A stretch of DNA of 64,000 bases from Onstottus_B arcticum (GTDB lineage: Bacteria; Acidobacteriota; Blastocatellia; UBA7656). How positions within the stretch are numbered: position 1 is the first letter of the stretch; every line of letters starts with the position of its first letter. This document shows, one piece after another, positions 50,294 to 59,568 of this stretch. Under the pieces are notes generated by a model. It did not search any database, had not been told where the DNA came from, and saw only the letters and a list, made by a program, of their open reading frames with translations. The stretch spans positions 16,338 through 80,337 of the forward strand of contig JBBPIE010000032.1 in the NCBI GenBank assembly GCA_038040485.1. Direction: 5' to 3'. Position numbers and translations under genes: made by a program.

Positions 50294-52069
50294 TCAGCTG
50301 CCTGCGGCTTCGACTCTGTCGCGAACCGCCTGAACAACAGCATCAACGGAGACGTCTTCCGATTGCCGAGTGGCACGAGTGAACAACTCGACGAAGCCGT
50401 CTTTTATCTTCTTGCCAACCGTGATCCGGTAAGGCACGCCGATCAAGTCCGCGTCGTTGAACTTGACGCCCGCACGTTCGTCGCGATCGTCAAACAAGGC
50501 TTCGATGCCGGCGTCCTGAAGATCAAGATAGATCTGCTCCGCCGCCGACAGAAGCGTTTGATCCTTGATATTGACCGGCGTAACGACGGCGTGGAACGGG
50601 GCGACCGAAACCGGCCAGATGATGCCGGCGTCGTCGTTGTGTGACTCGACCACCCCGGCTATCGCGCGTTCGACGCCGATCCCGTAGCTGCCCATGATGA
50701 TGGGCACTTCGGTTCCGTCGGCGAGCAGGACTCGGGCGCCCATACTCTCGGAGTATTTCCTTCCGAGCTTGAAGATGTGACCGACCTCGACCGCTTTGAA
50801 GACATCAAGCGCATTCTCGCAGTTCGAACAAACCTCGCCTGCCTTGACCGTGCGAAGGCTCGCCCACTTGCCGACGCTGACGTCGCGATCGATCGACACT
50901 CCGCGCAGGTGGTGCTCGTCTTTGTTTGCGCCCGTGGTCATATTGCGTCTGCCTTGCAATGCGTCATCGGCGATCACTTGCGCGATCTTCGGGTGCGAAG
51001 CCGGCGTGACGCCCACCGCGCCAAGCGACCCGGCTGAAGCTCCGAGCGCTTCGCGTATCTCCTCCGGTTGCGCGGGCCTCGCGTTGATCGCCCCGCTTGC
51101 ATCCAGAAGCTTGGTTTCATTGAGCTCGTGATCTCCACGCATCAAGACAAGCGTGACTCGATCGTCGAGAACATAAACCAGCGTTTTGATCTGCCGGTCC
51201 GCGGACGCGCCTCCAGGAAAAGTCGTAAGGTCCTCTATCGTGCGAACTCCCGGCGTCGGAAACTCTTCAGGGCTGACGCCTGCAAGGCTGACGCCCGCAA
51301 GGCTGACGCCTTCGGCTGTTGCGGGGCCGCCTTCGTCGTCCACCGGCGCAAGCTTCGACGTAGCCTTCTCAACATTGGCGGCGTAACCGCACTTCTCACA
51401 CACGACGATGTTGTCTTCCCCGGCGTTGGTTCGAACCATGAACTCGGTCGATTGACTGCCGCCCATCGCGCCCGAACTTGCTTCGACCGCAATGTACTTC
51501 AACCCGCATCGCGTGAAGATCCGGCAGTAAGCGTCGTACTGATCCTGAAACGCCTTGTCGAGCCCTGCGCGGTCAACGTCGAACGAGTATGCATCCTTCA
51601 TCGTGAACTCGCGCACGCGCAGCAAACCGGACTTCGGGCGAGCTTCATCGCGAAACTTCACTTGAATCTGATACCAGACCTGAGGAAGCTGCCTATAAGA
51701 GTTGAGCGAATTTCGCGCGATCGTCGTGAACACTTCTTCATGAGTCATGCCCAAAGCCATGTCCGCGCCTTTTCGGTCCTTCAAGCGGAACATGTTGTCG
51801 CCCATCACTTCCCAGCGTCCAGATTCTTTCCATACTTCAGCGGGGTGAATCGCGGGCAGAACAAACTCCTGCCCGCCGATTCGATTCATCTCTTCGCGGA
51901 TGATCTGGATGACTTTTAACCGCACTCGCTGGGCGAGAGGCAGCAGCGAGTAAACGCCCGCAGTAAGCTGCCGAATGTAGCCTGCGCGCACCAGCAAGCG
52001 GTGGCTGGTTACCTCGGCGTCTGCCGGGTCTTCGCGCAAAGTGGGAATGAACAGATTAGACCAACGCAT
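50294..52069 (-). CDS. proS: Prolyl-tRNA synthetase
   Basis: A 591-residue class II bacterial-type ProRS: catalytic core (GVYSLLPLAQRVRLKV, FRDEARPKSGLLRVREFTMK), YbaK-like editing insert, and anticodon-binding domain (PFHAVVTPVNIKD). A short VSLAG repeat (51271-51315) enlarges a loop of the insert. The ATG at 52069 begins MRWSNLFIPT as expected. Confidence 0.98.
   Translation of the reverse strand: MRWSNLFIPTLREDPADAEVTSHRLLVRAGYIRQLTAGVYSLLPLAQRVRLKVIQIIREEMNRIGGQEFVLPAIHPAEVWKESGRWEVMGDNMFRLKDRKGADMALGMTHEEVFTTIARNSLNSYRQLPQVWYQIQVKFRDEARPKSGLLRVREFTMKDAYSFDVDRAGLDKAFQDQYDAYCRIFTRCGLKYIAVEASSGAMGGSQSTEFMVRTNAGEDNIVVCEKCGYAANVEKATSKLAPVDDEGGPATAEGVSLAGVSLAGVSPEEFPTPGVRTIEDLTTFPGGASADRQIKTLVYVLDDRVTLVLMRGDHELNETKLLDASGAINARPAQPEEIREALGASAGSLGAVGVTPASHPKIAQVIADDALQGRRNMTTGANKDEHHLRGVSIDRDVSVGKWASLRTVKAGEVCSNCENALDVFKAVEVGHIFKLGRKYSESMGARVLLADGTEVPIIMGSYGIGVERAIAGVVESHNDDAGIIWPVSVAPFHAVVTPVNIKDQTLLSAAEQIYLDLQDAGIEALFDDRDERAGVKFNDADLIGVPYRITVGKKIKDGFVELFTRATRQSEDVSVDAVVQAVRDRVEAAGS
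51271..51315 (-). repeat. Three 15-bp tandem repeats inside proS
   Basis: GGCTGACGCC(T/C)GCAA occurs three times in tandem, the last copy changed at the end. It stays in frame and adds GVSLAGVSLAGVS to a ProRS loop. Its unit resembles intergenic repeat fragments elsewhere in the window (GCGCTGACGCCCGCG near 50141). Confidence 0.8.
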
Positions 52070-52219
52070 TTTTATCTCCTGGCTCGTTTCACTGCCGTCG
52101 TCGGCGGTTTAAGCAGAACGAGACAAACTAGCAACTGAGCCAAGGGCAGTCAAGCAACCGTGTCTCGAAGCGTTTCTTGAAAGCGGCTGAGTCAGGGCAA
52201 CTCGAAAAACAGCGCGCCG

Positions 52220-52501
52220 TCACCCTGCGTTTTGGCGTGCGGTTGCGAAGTTGGAACCTGCTTGAGTCGGAGCTTTCACGACTGAGTGATGAGCACCTTG
52301 GATCAGAACGTATTGATCCGAGGCCACGCTTGGACGGTTTACGAGGCGCTTTGCAGATCGCTTGCGCATGTTTCATATCACGTCGGCCAGTTGGTCTTGC
52401 TCGCTCGAGTGTTGAGCCAAGGCAAATGGGAATGGATCAGCATCCCTAAGGGTTATTCAAGTGAGTACAACAAAAACCCTACATTGGAAAAGAAGCCGTA
52501 G
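52220..52501 (+). pseudogene. DUF1572/DinB-like gene remnant
   Basis: One frame reads LLESELSRLSDEHL; a frame one base off continues DQNVLIRGHAWTVYEALCRS and LAHVSYHVGQLVLLARVL, ending NPTLEKKP. Together these are the C-terminal half of a DUF1572 (DinB-superfamily) protein. The join needs one G removed near 52298. No N-terminal half is found upstream toward 52070, so this is a truncated, frameshifted relic. Confidence 0.6.
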
Positions 52502-52587
52502 TTCCACGTCTCCGCCAGCAAAGAAAGACGCACGATTTAAGGGTCAAAGCCTGTATACTAGCGTACGTTCCGAAGCAAGGAGGATTC

Positions 52588-53796
52588 ATGCGCTCTCGAT
52601 TATTCTCGCAGCTCCGGAGGATCGTTCTCCTCTCCGTATTGTTCCCAAGTATTGTCATACTGCCCACGCTTTTCGGCTCAGGTTCGATTCAAATAGGTCT
52701 GGCGCAGACTGAACTGGGGCTCGAGGTTTTATCGCAAGGTGAAACGACGCCTCCAACTAGATTGCAGTTTTTGAATGGGAGCGGCCGCATGTTCATTCCG
52801 CGCCAGAGACTCAGGATAAGTGACCGGACGGCCGCTGGGGAGTTTATTGCTGTTGGGATTCGAACCGAGATTGACGGTGATGCCATGAAGGTGACGTTGT
52901 CGATCATAAATGACGACCTTTCGAATCGAGAGTCATCAACGTACAAGCCCGAGAGAGAGGTGGGCTCTTACTTAATTCGAGCGGGTGAAACTCTTCGTGC
53001 CGCCGAACTGGATCAGTTCGGCATTGAGCCTTTGGAAATGAGGGTCATAAGCTCGAAGACGGTTGTGTTCAAGCGCGGCGAAGGTCCTCGAATATCCAAC
53101 AATACAACAGCGTTGGAGCTTGCCCGGCTGGAGAAGCATTCGACCACTTACCGGCTATGGTTGAAGAACACTTCCGCCAGGAATGTCGTCGCCTATACGA
53201 TTTCAGCGGGCCGCTCTAGCGTAGGCGTTGAAGGCGACTGGTCTGGCGACACGCGGGCCGTTATTCCAGCCGGAGCGACTACCGATGATGGAATCAGCTT
53301 GGACGTGAGCGAGGTAGAAAGCAGCGGTATCACAATTCAAGTCGCGGTGTTTGAGGATGGAAGCTTCGAGGGTGATTCGAAACTTGGCGGGCGTTTCTTA
53401 GCTAAGATCGAAGGGCTAAGGATTCAGAGCCCGTACGTGCTGCGCCGGATTGAGGAGACCCTCCTTGTCGATGACCCCGGACTTCGAGCGGCATACGACA
53501 AACTTGAGGCTGAGCTATGGGAGATTCCGGAGGCAATGGATAAGCCATCCGCAACGGAGTTCTTGAAGGTAAAGTTCTTATCCCTTGATGAGAAAACCAT
53601 CAGCACACTTTACGAAGAATTTAAGGGCGGATTCTACGACGCCAGAAACATCGCGCTCAGTTCGCTTGGAACCAGTCGGCAATTCCTCAAAGATCGCGCG
53701 CAGTACGACAATTCTGCGTCCACTGCGAAGGCGCTTAGAGGGACGTTAGAGAATCTCAAACAGATCCTCGAAACGATAAACTCGGTGCAACGATAG
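52588..53796 (+). CDS. Hypothetical secreted protein
   Basis: A 402-residue protein with a signal peptide (VLLSVLFPSIVILPTLFGSG), a beta-rich middle (KTVVFKRGEGPRISNN, YRLWLKNTSARNVVAYTISA) and a helical C-terminal third (YDKLEAELWEIPEAMDK). I do not recognise the family. AAGGAGG lies 5 bases before the ATG, and TATACT at 52554-52559 is a plausible -10 box. The 207 bases after it (53797-54003) show no gene. Confidence 0.72.
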   Translation: MRSRLFSQLRRIVLLSVLFPSIVILPTLFGSGSIQIGLAQTELGLEVLSQGETTPPTRLQFLNGSGRMFIPRQRLRISDRTAAGEFIAVGIRTEIDGDAMKVTLSIINDDLSNRESSTYKPEREVGSYLIRAGETLRAAELDQFGIEPLEMRVISSKTVVFKRGEGPRISNNTTALELARLEKHSTTYRLWLKNTSARNVVAYTISAGRSSVGVEGDWSGDTRAVIPAGATTDDGISLDVSEVESSGITIQVAVFEDGSFEGDSKLGGRFLAKIEGLRIQSPYVLRRIEETLLVDDPGLRAAYDKLEAELWEIPEAMDKPSATEFLKVKFLSLDEKTISTLYEEFKGGFYDARNIALSSLGTSRQFLKDRAQYDNSASTAKALRGTLENLKQILETINSVQR

Positions 53797-54003
53797 CCGC
53801 GCTAAGCTGCGAGTGGGACCATCATTTCGGCGGCGAGGATAAAAGAGGTCTTTCGCTCCGCAGCCAACAAACCACGATCTACCAACTTGCACCGGAATCG
53901 GTTAGCGAAACTGTTTGTCGGCGCTCGGCCCTGAGTTGACAGTCCAGAAGTAAAAACAGTATTACTTGAACAGCAATCGTGGGGTGATTAGGAGGAATAG
54001 ACC

Positions 54004-54662
54004 TTGGCTGACGACATGATCACCAAACCCACAATCGAAACGATCCTCGAGAGGATGGCTGCATCCGACGAGAGATTCGAACGACGCTTTGACCAGCTTG
54101 AAAAGAGAATGGATGAGCGGTTCGAACAGTTCGAGAAGCGAACAGATGAGCGGTTCGAACAGTTCGAGAAGCGAACAGATGAGCGGTTCGAACAGTTCGA
54201 GAAGCGAACAGATGAGCGGTTCGANNNNNNNNNNNNNNNNNNNNNNNNNNNNNNNNNNNNNNNNNNNNNNNNNNNNNNNNNNNNNNNNNNNNNNNNNNNN
54301 NNNNNNNNNNNNNNNNNNNNNNNNAGCGAACAGATGAGCGGTTCGATCAGTTCGAAAAGCGAACCGACGAGCGGTTCGAACAGTTCGAGAAGCGAACAGA
54401 TGAGCGGTTCGAGCGGTTCGAAAAGCGGTTCGAGCAATTCGAGAAGCGAACAGATGAGCGGTTCGATCAGTTCGAAAAGCGAACCGACGAGCGGTTCGAC
54501 AAACTCGAAAAAGAATTCGATCGCCTAATAATGGTCACCAGCTTCGCCAAAGGCGATATGGCTGAGCTTCGACTTGGATTCAAAGAACTTCGCACTCAGG
54601 TGAAAGAAGCACTTGCAATCCCGCGGGAGTACCAAACGCCGGATATGACAAAGCGAGAATAG
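54004..54662 (+). CDS. Hendecad-repeat coiled-coil protein, interrupted by an assembly gap
   Basis: The frame starts at TTG 54004 after AGGAGG and reads MADDMITKPTIETILERM, then 11-residue units RTDERFEQFEK repeated. Each unit is 33 bases of nearly identical DNA. A run of 100 Ns interrupts it at 54225-54324. Beyond the gap the repeats continue (RTDERFDQFEK and variants) and end in VTSFAKGDMAELRLGFKELR and MTKRE, stop at 54662. The frame across the gap is not conserved by the N count, so the true repeat number is unknown. A long right- or left-handed coiled coil is expected; the function is unknown. Confidence 0.75.
54225..54324. other. Assembly gap of 100 N
   Basis: Exactly 100 Ns, the conventional length for a gap of unknown size, inside the 33-bp tandem repeat. 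The repeat almost certainly caused the assembly to break. Confidence 0.98.
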
Positions 54663-54758
54663 TGCGTTAGGCGAAAACACGTTCGCCGCTTGGAGTCCTC
54701 GTCTGCTTGTTGACTTCCAGCGACAGGTTGATCGGTCGATCGGGGCTTGAAAGGGAAT

Positions 54759-55934
54759 ATGAGCACTGGCACGCTCGAGTACAAAACGATCAAGCGCCTC
54801 AGGCTTAACGCGGGCGTGATCCTCGCGATCTTCTTGCTGGCTGCGGCCCCGCGAGCCAGCGCGGAGCCAGCTCAGTCCGCGCCCGTGCAACCGGACAGCC
54901 TATCCGCGGCAGAGTTCTCTCGACTGAGTCGCGAGCTCTCCGAAGAGGGCGGCTATTTTCGTTCCGACAACTTCACCTCCAACGAGACCGCTTATTTGAC
55001 GGTCGTCGATAAACTTCGGCAGCTCGGCGCCACTGGCGGCGCTTACGTCGGCGTAGGCCCCGAGCAAAACTTCACTTACATCGCCAAGCTTCGCCCACGA
55101 ATCGCCTTCATTGTAGACATTCGCCGCCAGGCGATTATCCAACACCTGATGTACAAAGCGATTTTTCATCTCTCGCAAAATCGTCTTCAGTTCCTCGCGC
55201 GATTGTTGAGCAAGCCCCTGACAAAAGAAGCTCCATCGCCGGACGCTCCGATCGGCGAAACGCTTGCCTACCTGAGCAAAATCTCAAGCGATGATCAAAC
55301 CTTCACCGCTAATCTGGCGGCCATCCGCAAATTGATTCAGGAAGACTTTCAGTTCCCGTTGTCCGAGCGCGACCAGGCGAGTCTTGACTATGTCTACAAG
55401 AGCTTCCACAGTGAGGGCCTTGATATCGCGTTTCGCATTGAGGGCAGCTTCGGCGGGTACTTCCCTTCTCTCAAAGATCTGATCCTGCAGCCGGATCAAC
55501 AAGGAAGACTCGGTAACTTTCTAGCTACCGCAGAGGACTACGAGTTCGTGCGCGGGATGCATCGCAAGAATCTGATCATCCCGGTCGTCGGTGATTTCGG
55601 CGGGAAGAAGGCGCTCGCTGCGGTTGGCGACTACCTTCGTAAGGCGGGCTTCACGGTGACGGCTTTCTATACCTCGAACGTGGAGCAGTACTTATTCGAC
55701 GCCAACCTGTTCGCCCCATTCGCCAACAACGTTCGCAAGCTCCCGATCAACGAGAAAAGCTTGTTCATCCGCTCAGTCTCACAGCGGTACTACCATCCAG
55801 CCCTGCTCGCCGGACATCGGTCAACTACCTTCTTGCAGCAGATGACGGTTTTCCTGAAAGACTTCGACGCCGGCCGATATCAAAGCTACCGCGACTTGAT
55901 TACCACCAACTACATTGCGCCGGATAAATCCTAA
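54759..55934 (+). CDS. Secreted hypothetical protein, paralog 1
   Basis: A 391-residue protein with a signal peptide (AGVILAIFLLAAAPRASA). The mature part has a Rossmann-like start (GAYVGVGPEQNFTYIAKL, RIAFIVDIRRQAIIQHLMY) and a later SNVEQYLF block before NVRKLP. The first part recalls SAM-binding methyltransferases, but secretion argues against a cytosolic cofactor. The paralog at 56119 is closely similar throughout. The ATG at 54759 is used in place of a TTG four codons upstream. Confidence 0.8.
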   Translation: MSTGTLEYKTIKRLRLNAGVILAIFLLAAAPRASAEPAQSAPVQPDSLSAAEFSRLSRELSEEGGYFRSDNFTSNETAYLTVVDKLRQLGATGGAYVGVGPEQNFTYIAKLRPRIAFIVDIRRQAIIQHLMYKAIFHLSQNRLQFLARLLSKPLTKEAPSPDAPIGETLAYLSKISSDDQTFTANLAAIRKLIQEDFQFPLSERDQASLDYVYKSFHSEGLDIAFRIEGSFGGYFPSLKDLILQPDQQGRLGNFLATAEDYEFVRGMHRKNLIIPVVGDFGGKKALAAVGDYLRKAGFTVTAFYTSNVEQYLFDANLFAPFANNVRKLPINEKSLFIRSVSQRYYHPALLAGHRSTTFLQQMTVFLKDFDAGRYQSYRDLITTNYIAPDKS

Positions 55935-56118
55935 GCCGCACCTCTAAGCCAACTTCACGCACACTCACCTGGCACAAACGTCTTAGTCGCGCGTTACCCT
56001 TGTTAAGAAACCTCGCAGGTCCGAAGCCGTTCCGCCTCAAGATCCAGTGCACAAGTTGAACAGCAACCGGGTCGGGTCTATGCTTCTCTAACCTTACTGA
56101 GTTGAAGAGGGAACATCG

Positions 56119-57303
56119 ATGATCGAATCCCGACGGGAAGGTTCGGCTAAGAATCGCGGGCGGCCATTCCAGCGCTGGTGCGGCTTGCTTGCCGCTGCGG
56201 TCGCCATTCTGACCGCTGGCTTGCCGGCGGCCGCGGTGAGCCGTTTCGATGAGCCGGCGACTCGTCAGCTCGAACGCCTGTCGCCAGCGGAGTTCTCGGC
56301 CTTGAGTCGCGGCATCTCCGAAGAGGGAGGCTACTTCTTCTCCGACAATCTTATTTCGAACGAGACTCCGTATCTAACCGTGGTCGATAAGCTGCGACAG
56401 CTTGGAGCGGCCGGCGGCGCCTACATCGGAGTAGGACCCGAGCAGAACTTCACCTACATTGCAAAGTTGCGCCCGCGCATCGCCTTCATCCTCGACATTC
56501 GCCGCCAGGCGGTCATTCAACATCTGATGTACAAAGCTCTGTTTCATTTGTCACCAACTCCCCCCGAGTTCCTGTCTCGCTTGTTAAGCAGGCCGCTCAC
56601 CAAAGAAGCGCCTGAAGCGAACGCTTCAATAAACGAAGTGCTGGCGTACTTCGGCAAGACGCAGGCGGATGACCGGGTGTACGGACAGACTCTGGCGGCG
56701 ATCCGAAAGACTATACAAGAGGACTTTCAGTTTCCTCTTTCGTCGCGCGATCAATCGAGTCTCGAGTACGTCTACAAGAGCTTTCGCGAAGAGGGACTGG
56801 ACACAGCATTTCGGCTCAACGGCTGGACCGACGGCGAGTTTCCGACGTTGCGGGAAGTCATCCTGCAGCCGGACCAGCATGGCAAGCCTGGCAACTTTCT
56901 CGCAAGCCGCGACGACTACGACTTCGTTCGCGGGCTTCACTTGAAGAACTTGATCATCCCGGTCGTGGGTGATTTCGGTGGAAAGAAGGCGCTGCCGGCG
57001 ATCGGCGACTATCTTCGCAAGAGCGGTCTGACGGTAACGGCGTTCTACGCGTCCAACGTCGAGCAATACTTGTTCGAGGACGGCTCATTCGCGGCTTTCG
57101 CGGCCAACGTGAAGAAGCTGCCGCTAACCGACAAGAGCCTATTCATCCGCTGGGTTTATCAACGTTACTTCCACCCCGCGCGGCTGGCGGGTCAGCGCTC
57201 GACGTCATTGCTGCAAAAGGTGGGTGTATTTCTCACGGACTTTGACGCCGGTCGATACCGGAGCTACGAGAACCTGATCACCACGAACTACATCGCGCCC
57301 TAG
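56119..57303 (+). CDS. Secreted hypothetical protein, paralog 2
   Basis: A 394-residue tandem paralog of the previous gene with its own signal peptide (LLAAAVAILTAGLPAAAVS). Conserved blocks include LSEEGGYF-type FSALSRGISEEGGYF, GVGPEQNFTYIAKLRPRIAF and NLIIPVVGDFGGKKALPAIG. GAGGGA precedes the ATG. Both copies keep all blocks intact, so both are likely expressed. The 184 bases between them hold no ORF. The function is unknown. Confidence 0.82.
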   Translation: MIESRREGSAKNRGRPFQRWCGLLAAAVAILTAGLPAAAVSRFDEPATRQLERLSPAEFSALSRGISEEGGYFFSDNLISNETPYLTVVDKLRQLGAAGGAYIGVGPEQNFTYIAKLRPRIAFILDIRRQAVIQHLMYKALFHLSPTPPEFLSRLLSRPLTKEAPEANASINEVLAYFGKTQADDRVYGQTLAAIRKTIQEDFQFPLSSRDQSSLEYVYKSFREEGLDTAFRLNGWTDGEFPTLREVILQPDQHGKPGNFLASRDDYDFVRGLHLKNLIIPVVGDFGGKKALPAIGDYLRKSGLTVTAFYASNVEQYLFEDGSFAAFAANVKKLPLTDKSLFIRWVYQRYFHPARLAGQRSTSLLQKVGVFLTDFDAGRYRSYENLITTNYIAP

Positions 57304-57617
57304 CCGTATTGACCAAACCTTGCGCTGTCCCGACGACATAATACGCGTTATCGTACGCCCCGATATCTTCCTCGCGCTTGCGACGGAAACTGCACCGCCG
57401 CCGCGCGCTCCGGTCCCTCACCCCTGGCTGCCACTCCGGTCGCTGCGTCTCGCGCTGGAAGGTTGTTGCTTCGCGGCTTTTAGCCAGAGTCTTCGGGCCT
57501 AGATTCGGCCCCCGGCGTCATTTCCAGGGCAAGAACAAGCTACAAGAGAAGCAAGTTTTTCGGGTTCGGCCCTATAGCTTAAACGTCTACCGGTTCAAGT
57601 TCCCCGTTGCGGCGTTG
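57304..57617. other. Intergenic stretch between convergent genes
   Basis: About 314 bases between a plus-strand secreted paralog and the minus-strand end of the RHS locus. No ORF, tRNA or repeat is supported. A GGTTCAAGTTCC at about 57591 looks like a tRNA T-arm, but no acceptor or anticodon stem fits around it. Confidence 0.5.
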
Positions 57618-58373
57618 TCACGCTGTGACCGTGGCACTTACGCTCAGCGCAACTAAGACCCCATTTGAGAACCTTCCCTCAATAAAGCAGGAGTAATCGA
57701 GCTCTTGTGAAGGCTGCTTGGGCGAGCGCGTCGCACCTTTCGTCGTTCCCGTCGATGCACGTTTTGACACCGCGTGGAAGAGATAAAAAACCCGACCATT
57801 CGCAACGTCGCTAGGGGGATAACCGATTGCAGCTTCGAACTGCGTTCGCGTCATTCCCAACCTTAAGCCACTTGCAGTTAAGATTGTCTTCGAAACAACC
57901 TTAGACCGCGTAGAATTTTTACACTGTTCCAAAGCGCTGTCGGCCGGTAGCAACGCAAAGCCGGTTATGTATTCCCAGCCTCCAGAAGCTCCCGCATACA
58001 GCACTAAGCGGGTCTTATCCTTCACGTTGGCCGAGCAATAGCACAGCTTCTTGGAGCCACTTTCGCTCGAATCCTTCACTATCACTGCGCTACCGAGAAT
58101 CCTTTCCGCATCCGCGAACGAGTGACTAAAGGCTCGGAGCTTAAGTATTGATAGGTGCTCAAGGGGAACACGCGCAACTTCTATGGGCCGGATATTGGTC
58201 CAGTTGTCGAGGAATGGGGTTTGGTCCTTGTGGAGCATAGTCTGGTTCAATGGTACGAAAACCAAGGTGAAACAGGCGATGATGGCGAAGTGATCACGAT
58301 TCGCAAAGCGAGTCCGACCAAGCCATTTGTTCCGCGTCAATCGTGCAAGAAAGGTGCTGGACTTTGTGTGCAT
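57618..58373 (-). CDS. Hypothetical protein behind RHS tip 1 (candidate immunity)
   Basis: A 251-residue protein with one N-terminal hydrophobic segment (HFAIIACFTLVFVPL), so it is probably exported or membrane-anchored. The rest (VARVPLEHLSILKLRAFSH, GLRLGMTRTQFEAAIGYPP) suggests a SmpA/BLIP-like or DUF-type fold by its GMTRTQFEAAIG block. It starts 61 bases after the RHS tip with an L,D-transpeptidase-like toxin domain. A periplasmic immunity protein would suit a peptidoglycan-acting toxin. The role is inferred from position only. Confidence 0.65.
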   Translation of the reverse strand: MHTKSSTFLARLTRNKWLGRTRFANRDHFAIIACFTLVFVPLNQTMLHKDQTPFLDNWTNIRPIEVARVPLEHLSILKLRAFSHSFADAERILGSAVIVKDSSESGSKKLCYCSANVKDKTRLVLYAGASGGWEYITGFALLPADSALEQCKNSTRSKVVSKTILTASGLRLGMTRTQFEAAIGYPPSDVANGRVFYLFHAVSKRASTGTTKGATRSPKQPSQELDYSCFIEGRFSNGVLVALSVSATVTA

Positions 58374-58434
58374 ATAATGTGCCTTCTTTTAGCGCAGTTA
58401 AGGCAGCCGTCCTACGCTTCATAACGCCCGAATA

Positions 58435-59568
58435 CTACGGGGCCCGATGCTGTCTTTGATCCCTTTGTCTCGGAGGTGGGTTGCCTTGAGGAGGCCTTCG
58501 CTGTTGATCAGGATTGCGTGGCCTCACTTGCTGGTGCCTCTGTTGAGGGGAGCGCTGTGGTGGCCGCTGGATTGGGTTGCCCGCTGCTGGCTGGCCTTGA
58601 TTGGCTGGTTGGGCTTGCTGGTTTTGGGCTGGTCCTCGCACCACCGTCAGCGTGCCTCCGCCGTGCCCATTTATGAGTTCCCGAGTAGTCCTGCTCACTA
58701 CGATGCAACCCTGCGAAGCACTACGGTCACCCCTTGCATTATTACCATGGATTAGGAAACCCGATCGACCCTCCGTATCGGTGTTAGCCGAAGGCGTCAG
58801 ACGTAAGGAGACCGGACCAGTCGTCGGATGGTTTTCGGCGGGACCAATATTGTACTCTCCTCTAGGTACTGGTCCTACATTGCGTTCCCCCTGCCTATCG
58901 GGGTTGTTTACGCCTTGCCCGTGACCGGCATAGCCATCCTCCGTACGTAGAACATTGTTGTTCTGATCTCTCACAGTAAGCCTGCCAGTTGACTGCTCGT
59001 ACTCAACTCTCACCTGCTCTCTGAGTTGTGCTCTAGCCTGATGGCCCGAAGGGTCCACATAAGCAAGTGGATTGTTGTAGCAGTACTGGTACTTGTTCAG
59101 ACTCTGCGGTTCAACCAGATCTGCGTAGAAGGTTGGGTTGTTTGACGCCTCCTCAGCGAAATCGTAGAGTTCATCAGGCCCGCCAACAAACTCGTCTGGA
59201 CTTGCGAACCTACCCTGTGCTGACGAGTAATACCTCGCTAGGAAGTAATACAAACCCGATTCCGAGTCTCTTTCTTTTCGGGTGAACTTCTGCTTCGTCG
59301 AATCCGCGGCGCTGTAGCCCATCCCAACCGTCCGGCCGCCAATTCCTGACCCAAGCTCTTCCCCAAACGGCACGTAGTCATACCGAGCCTTCACCGTCCC
59401 GTCTTGCTTCGTCACCACGCGCGTGCTTCCAAGGTGATCAGTTGTCAAATAACTCGTGCCACCTCCGCCTGCCGCCGGAGGCACCGGGTCGCTGTGATAC
59501 TCGGCTATCAACTGCGCTCCTGCATTGTACACGAACACTGTCGTCCCAGAAGCGTCGATTTTCTTCAC
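58435..59568 (-). CDS. RHS core tip with Tlde1/DUF2778-like toxin domain (tip 1)
   Basis: A 377-residue frame with the end of an RHS core: DHLGSTRVVTKQDGTVKARY, ARYYSSAQGRF (111-121) and NNPLAYVDPSGH (165-176), where the variable tip starts. Residues about 200-300 carry HxxN (His274, Asn277) and SxGC (Ser285, Gly287, Cys288), the active-site pattern of the DUF2778/Tlde1 L,D-transpeptidase-like effectors that attack peptidoglycan. The tail (310-377) is Gln/Pro/Arg-rich. The frame begins within the RHS repeats; the upstream part is in another frame, so this is an orphan or broken tip. Confidence 0.85.
   Translation of the reverse strand: MKKIDASGTTVFVYNAGAQLIAEYHSDPVPPAAGGGGTSYLTTDHLGSTRVVTKQDGTVKARYDYVPFGEELGSGIGGRTVGMGYSAADSTKQKFTRKERDSESGLYYFLARYYSSAQGRFASPDEFVGGPDELYDFAEEASNNPTFYADLVEPQSLNKYQYCYNNPLAYVDPSGHQARAQLREQVRVEYEQSTGRLTVRDQNNNVLRTEDGYAGHGQGVNNPDRQGERNVGPVPRGEYNIGPAENHPTTGPVSLRLTPSANTDTEGRSGFLIHGNNARGDRSASQGCIVVSRTTRELINGHGGGTLTVVRGPAQNQQAQPANQGQPAAGNPIQRPPQRSPQQRHQQVRPRNPDQQRRPPQGNPPPRQRDQRQHRAP

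Noticed and set aside
51068..51919. 283-residue plus-strand ORF
   Set aside because: Antisense to proS, with no recognisable domain.
54100..54500. CRISPR-like array of 33-bp repeats
   Set aside because: Units are contiguous without spacers and encode an in-frame 11-residue coiled-coil repeat.
57585..57620. tRNA-like GGTTCAAGTTCC
   Set aside because: No acceptor stem, D-arm or anticodon arm can be built around it.
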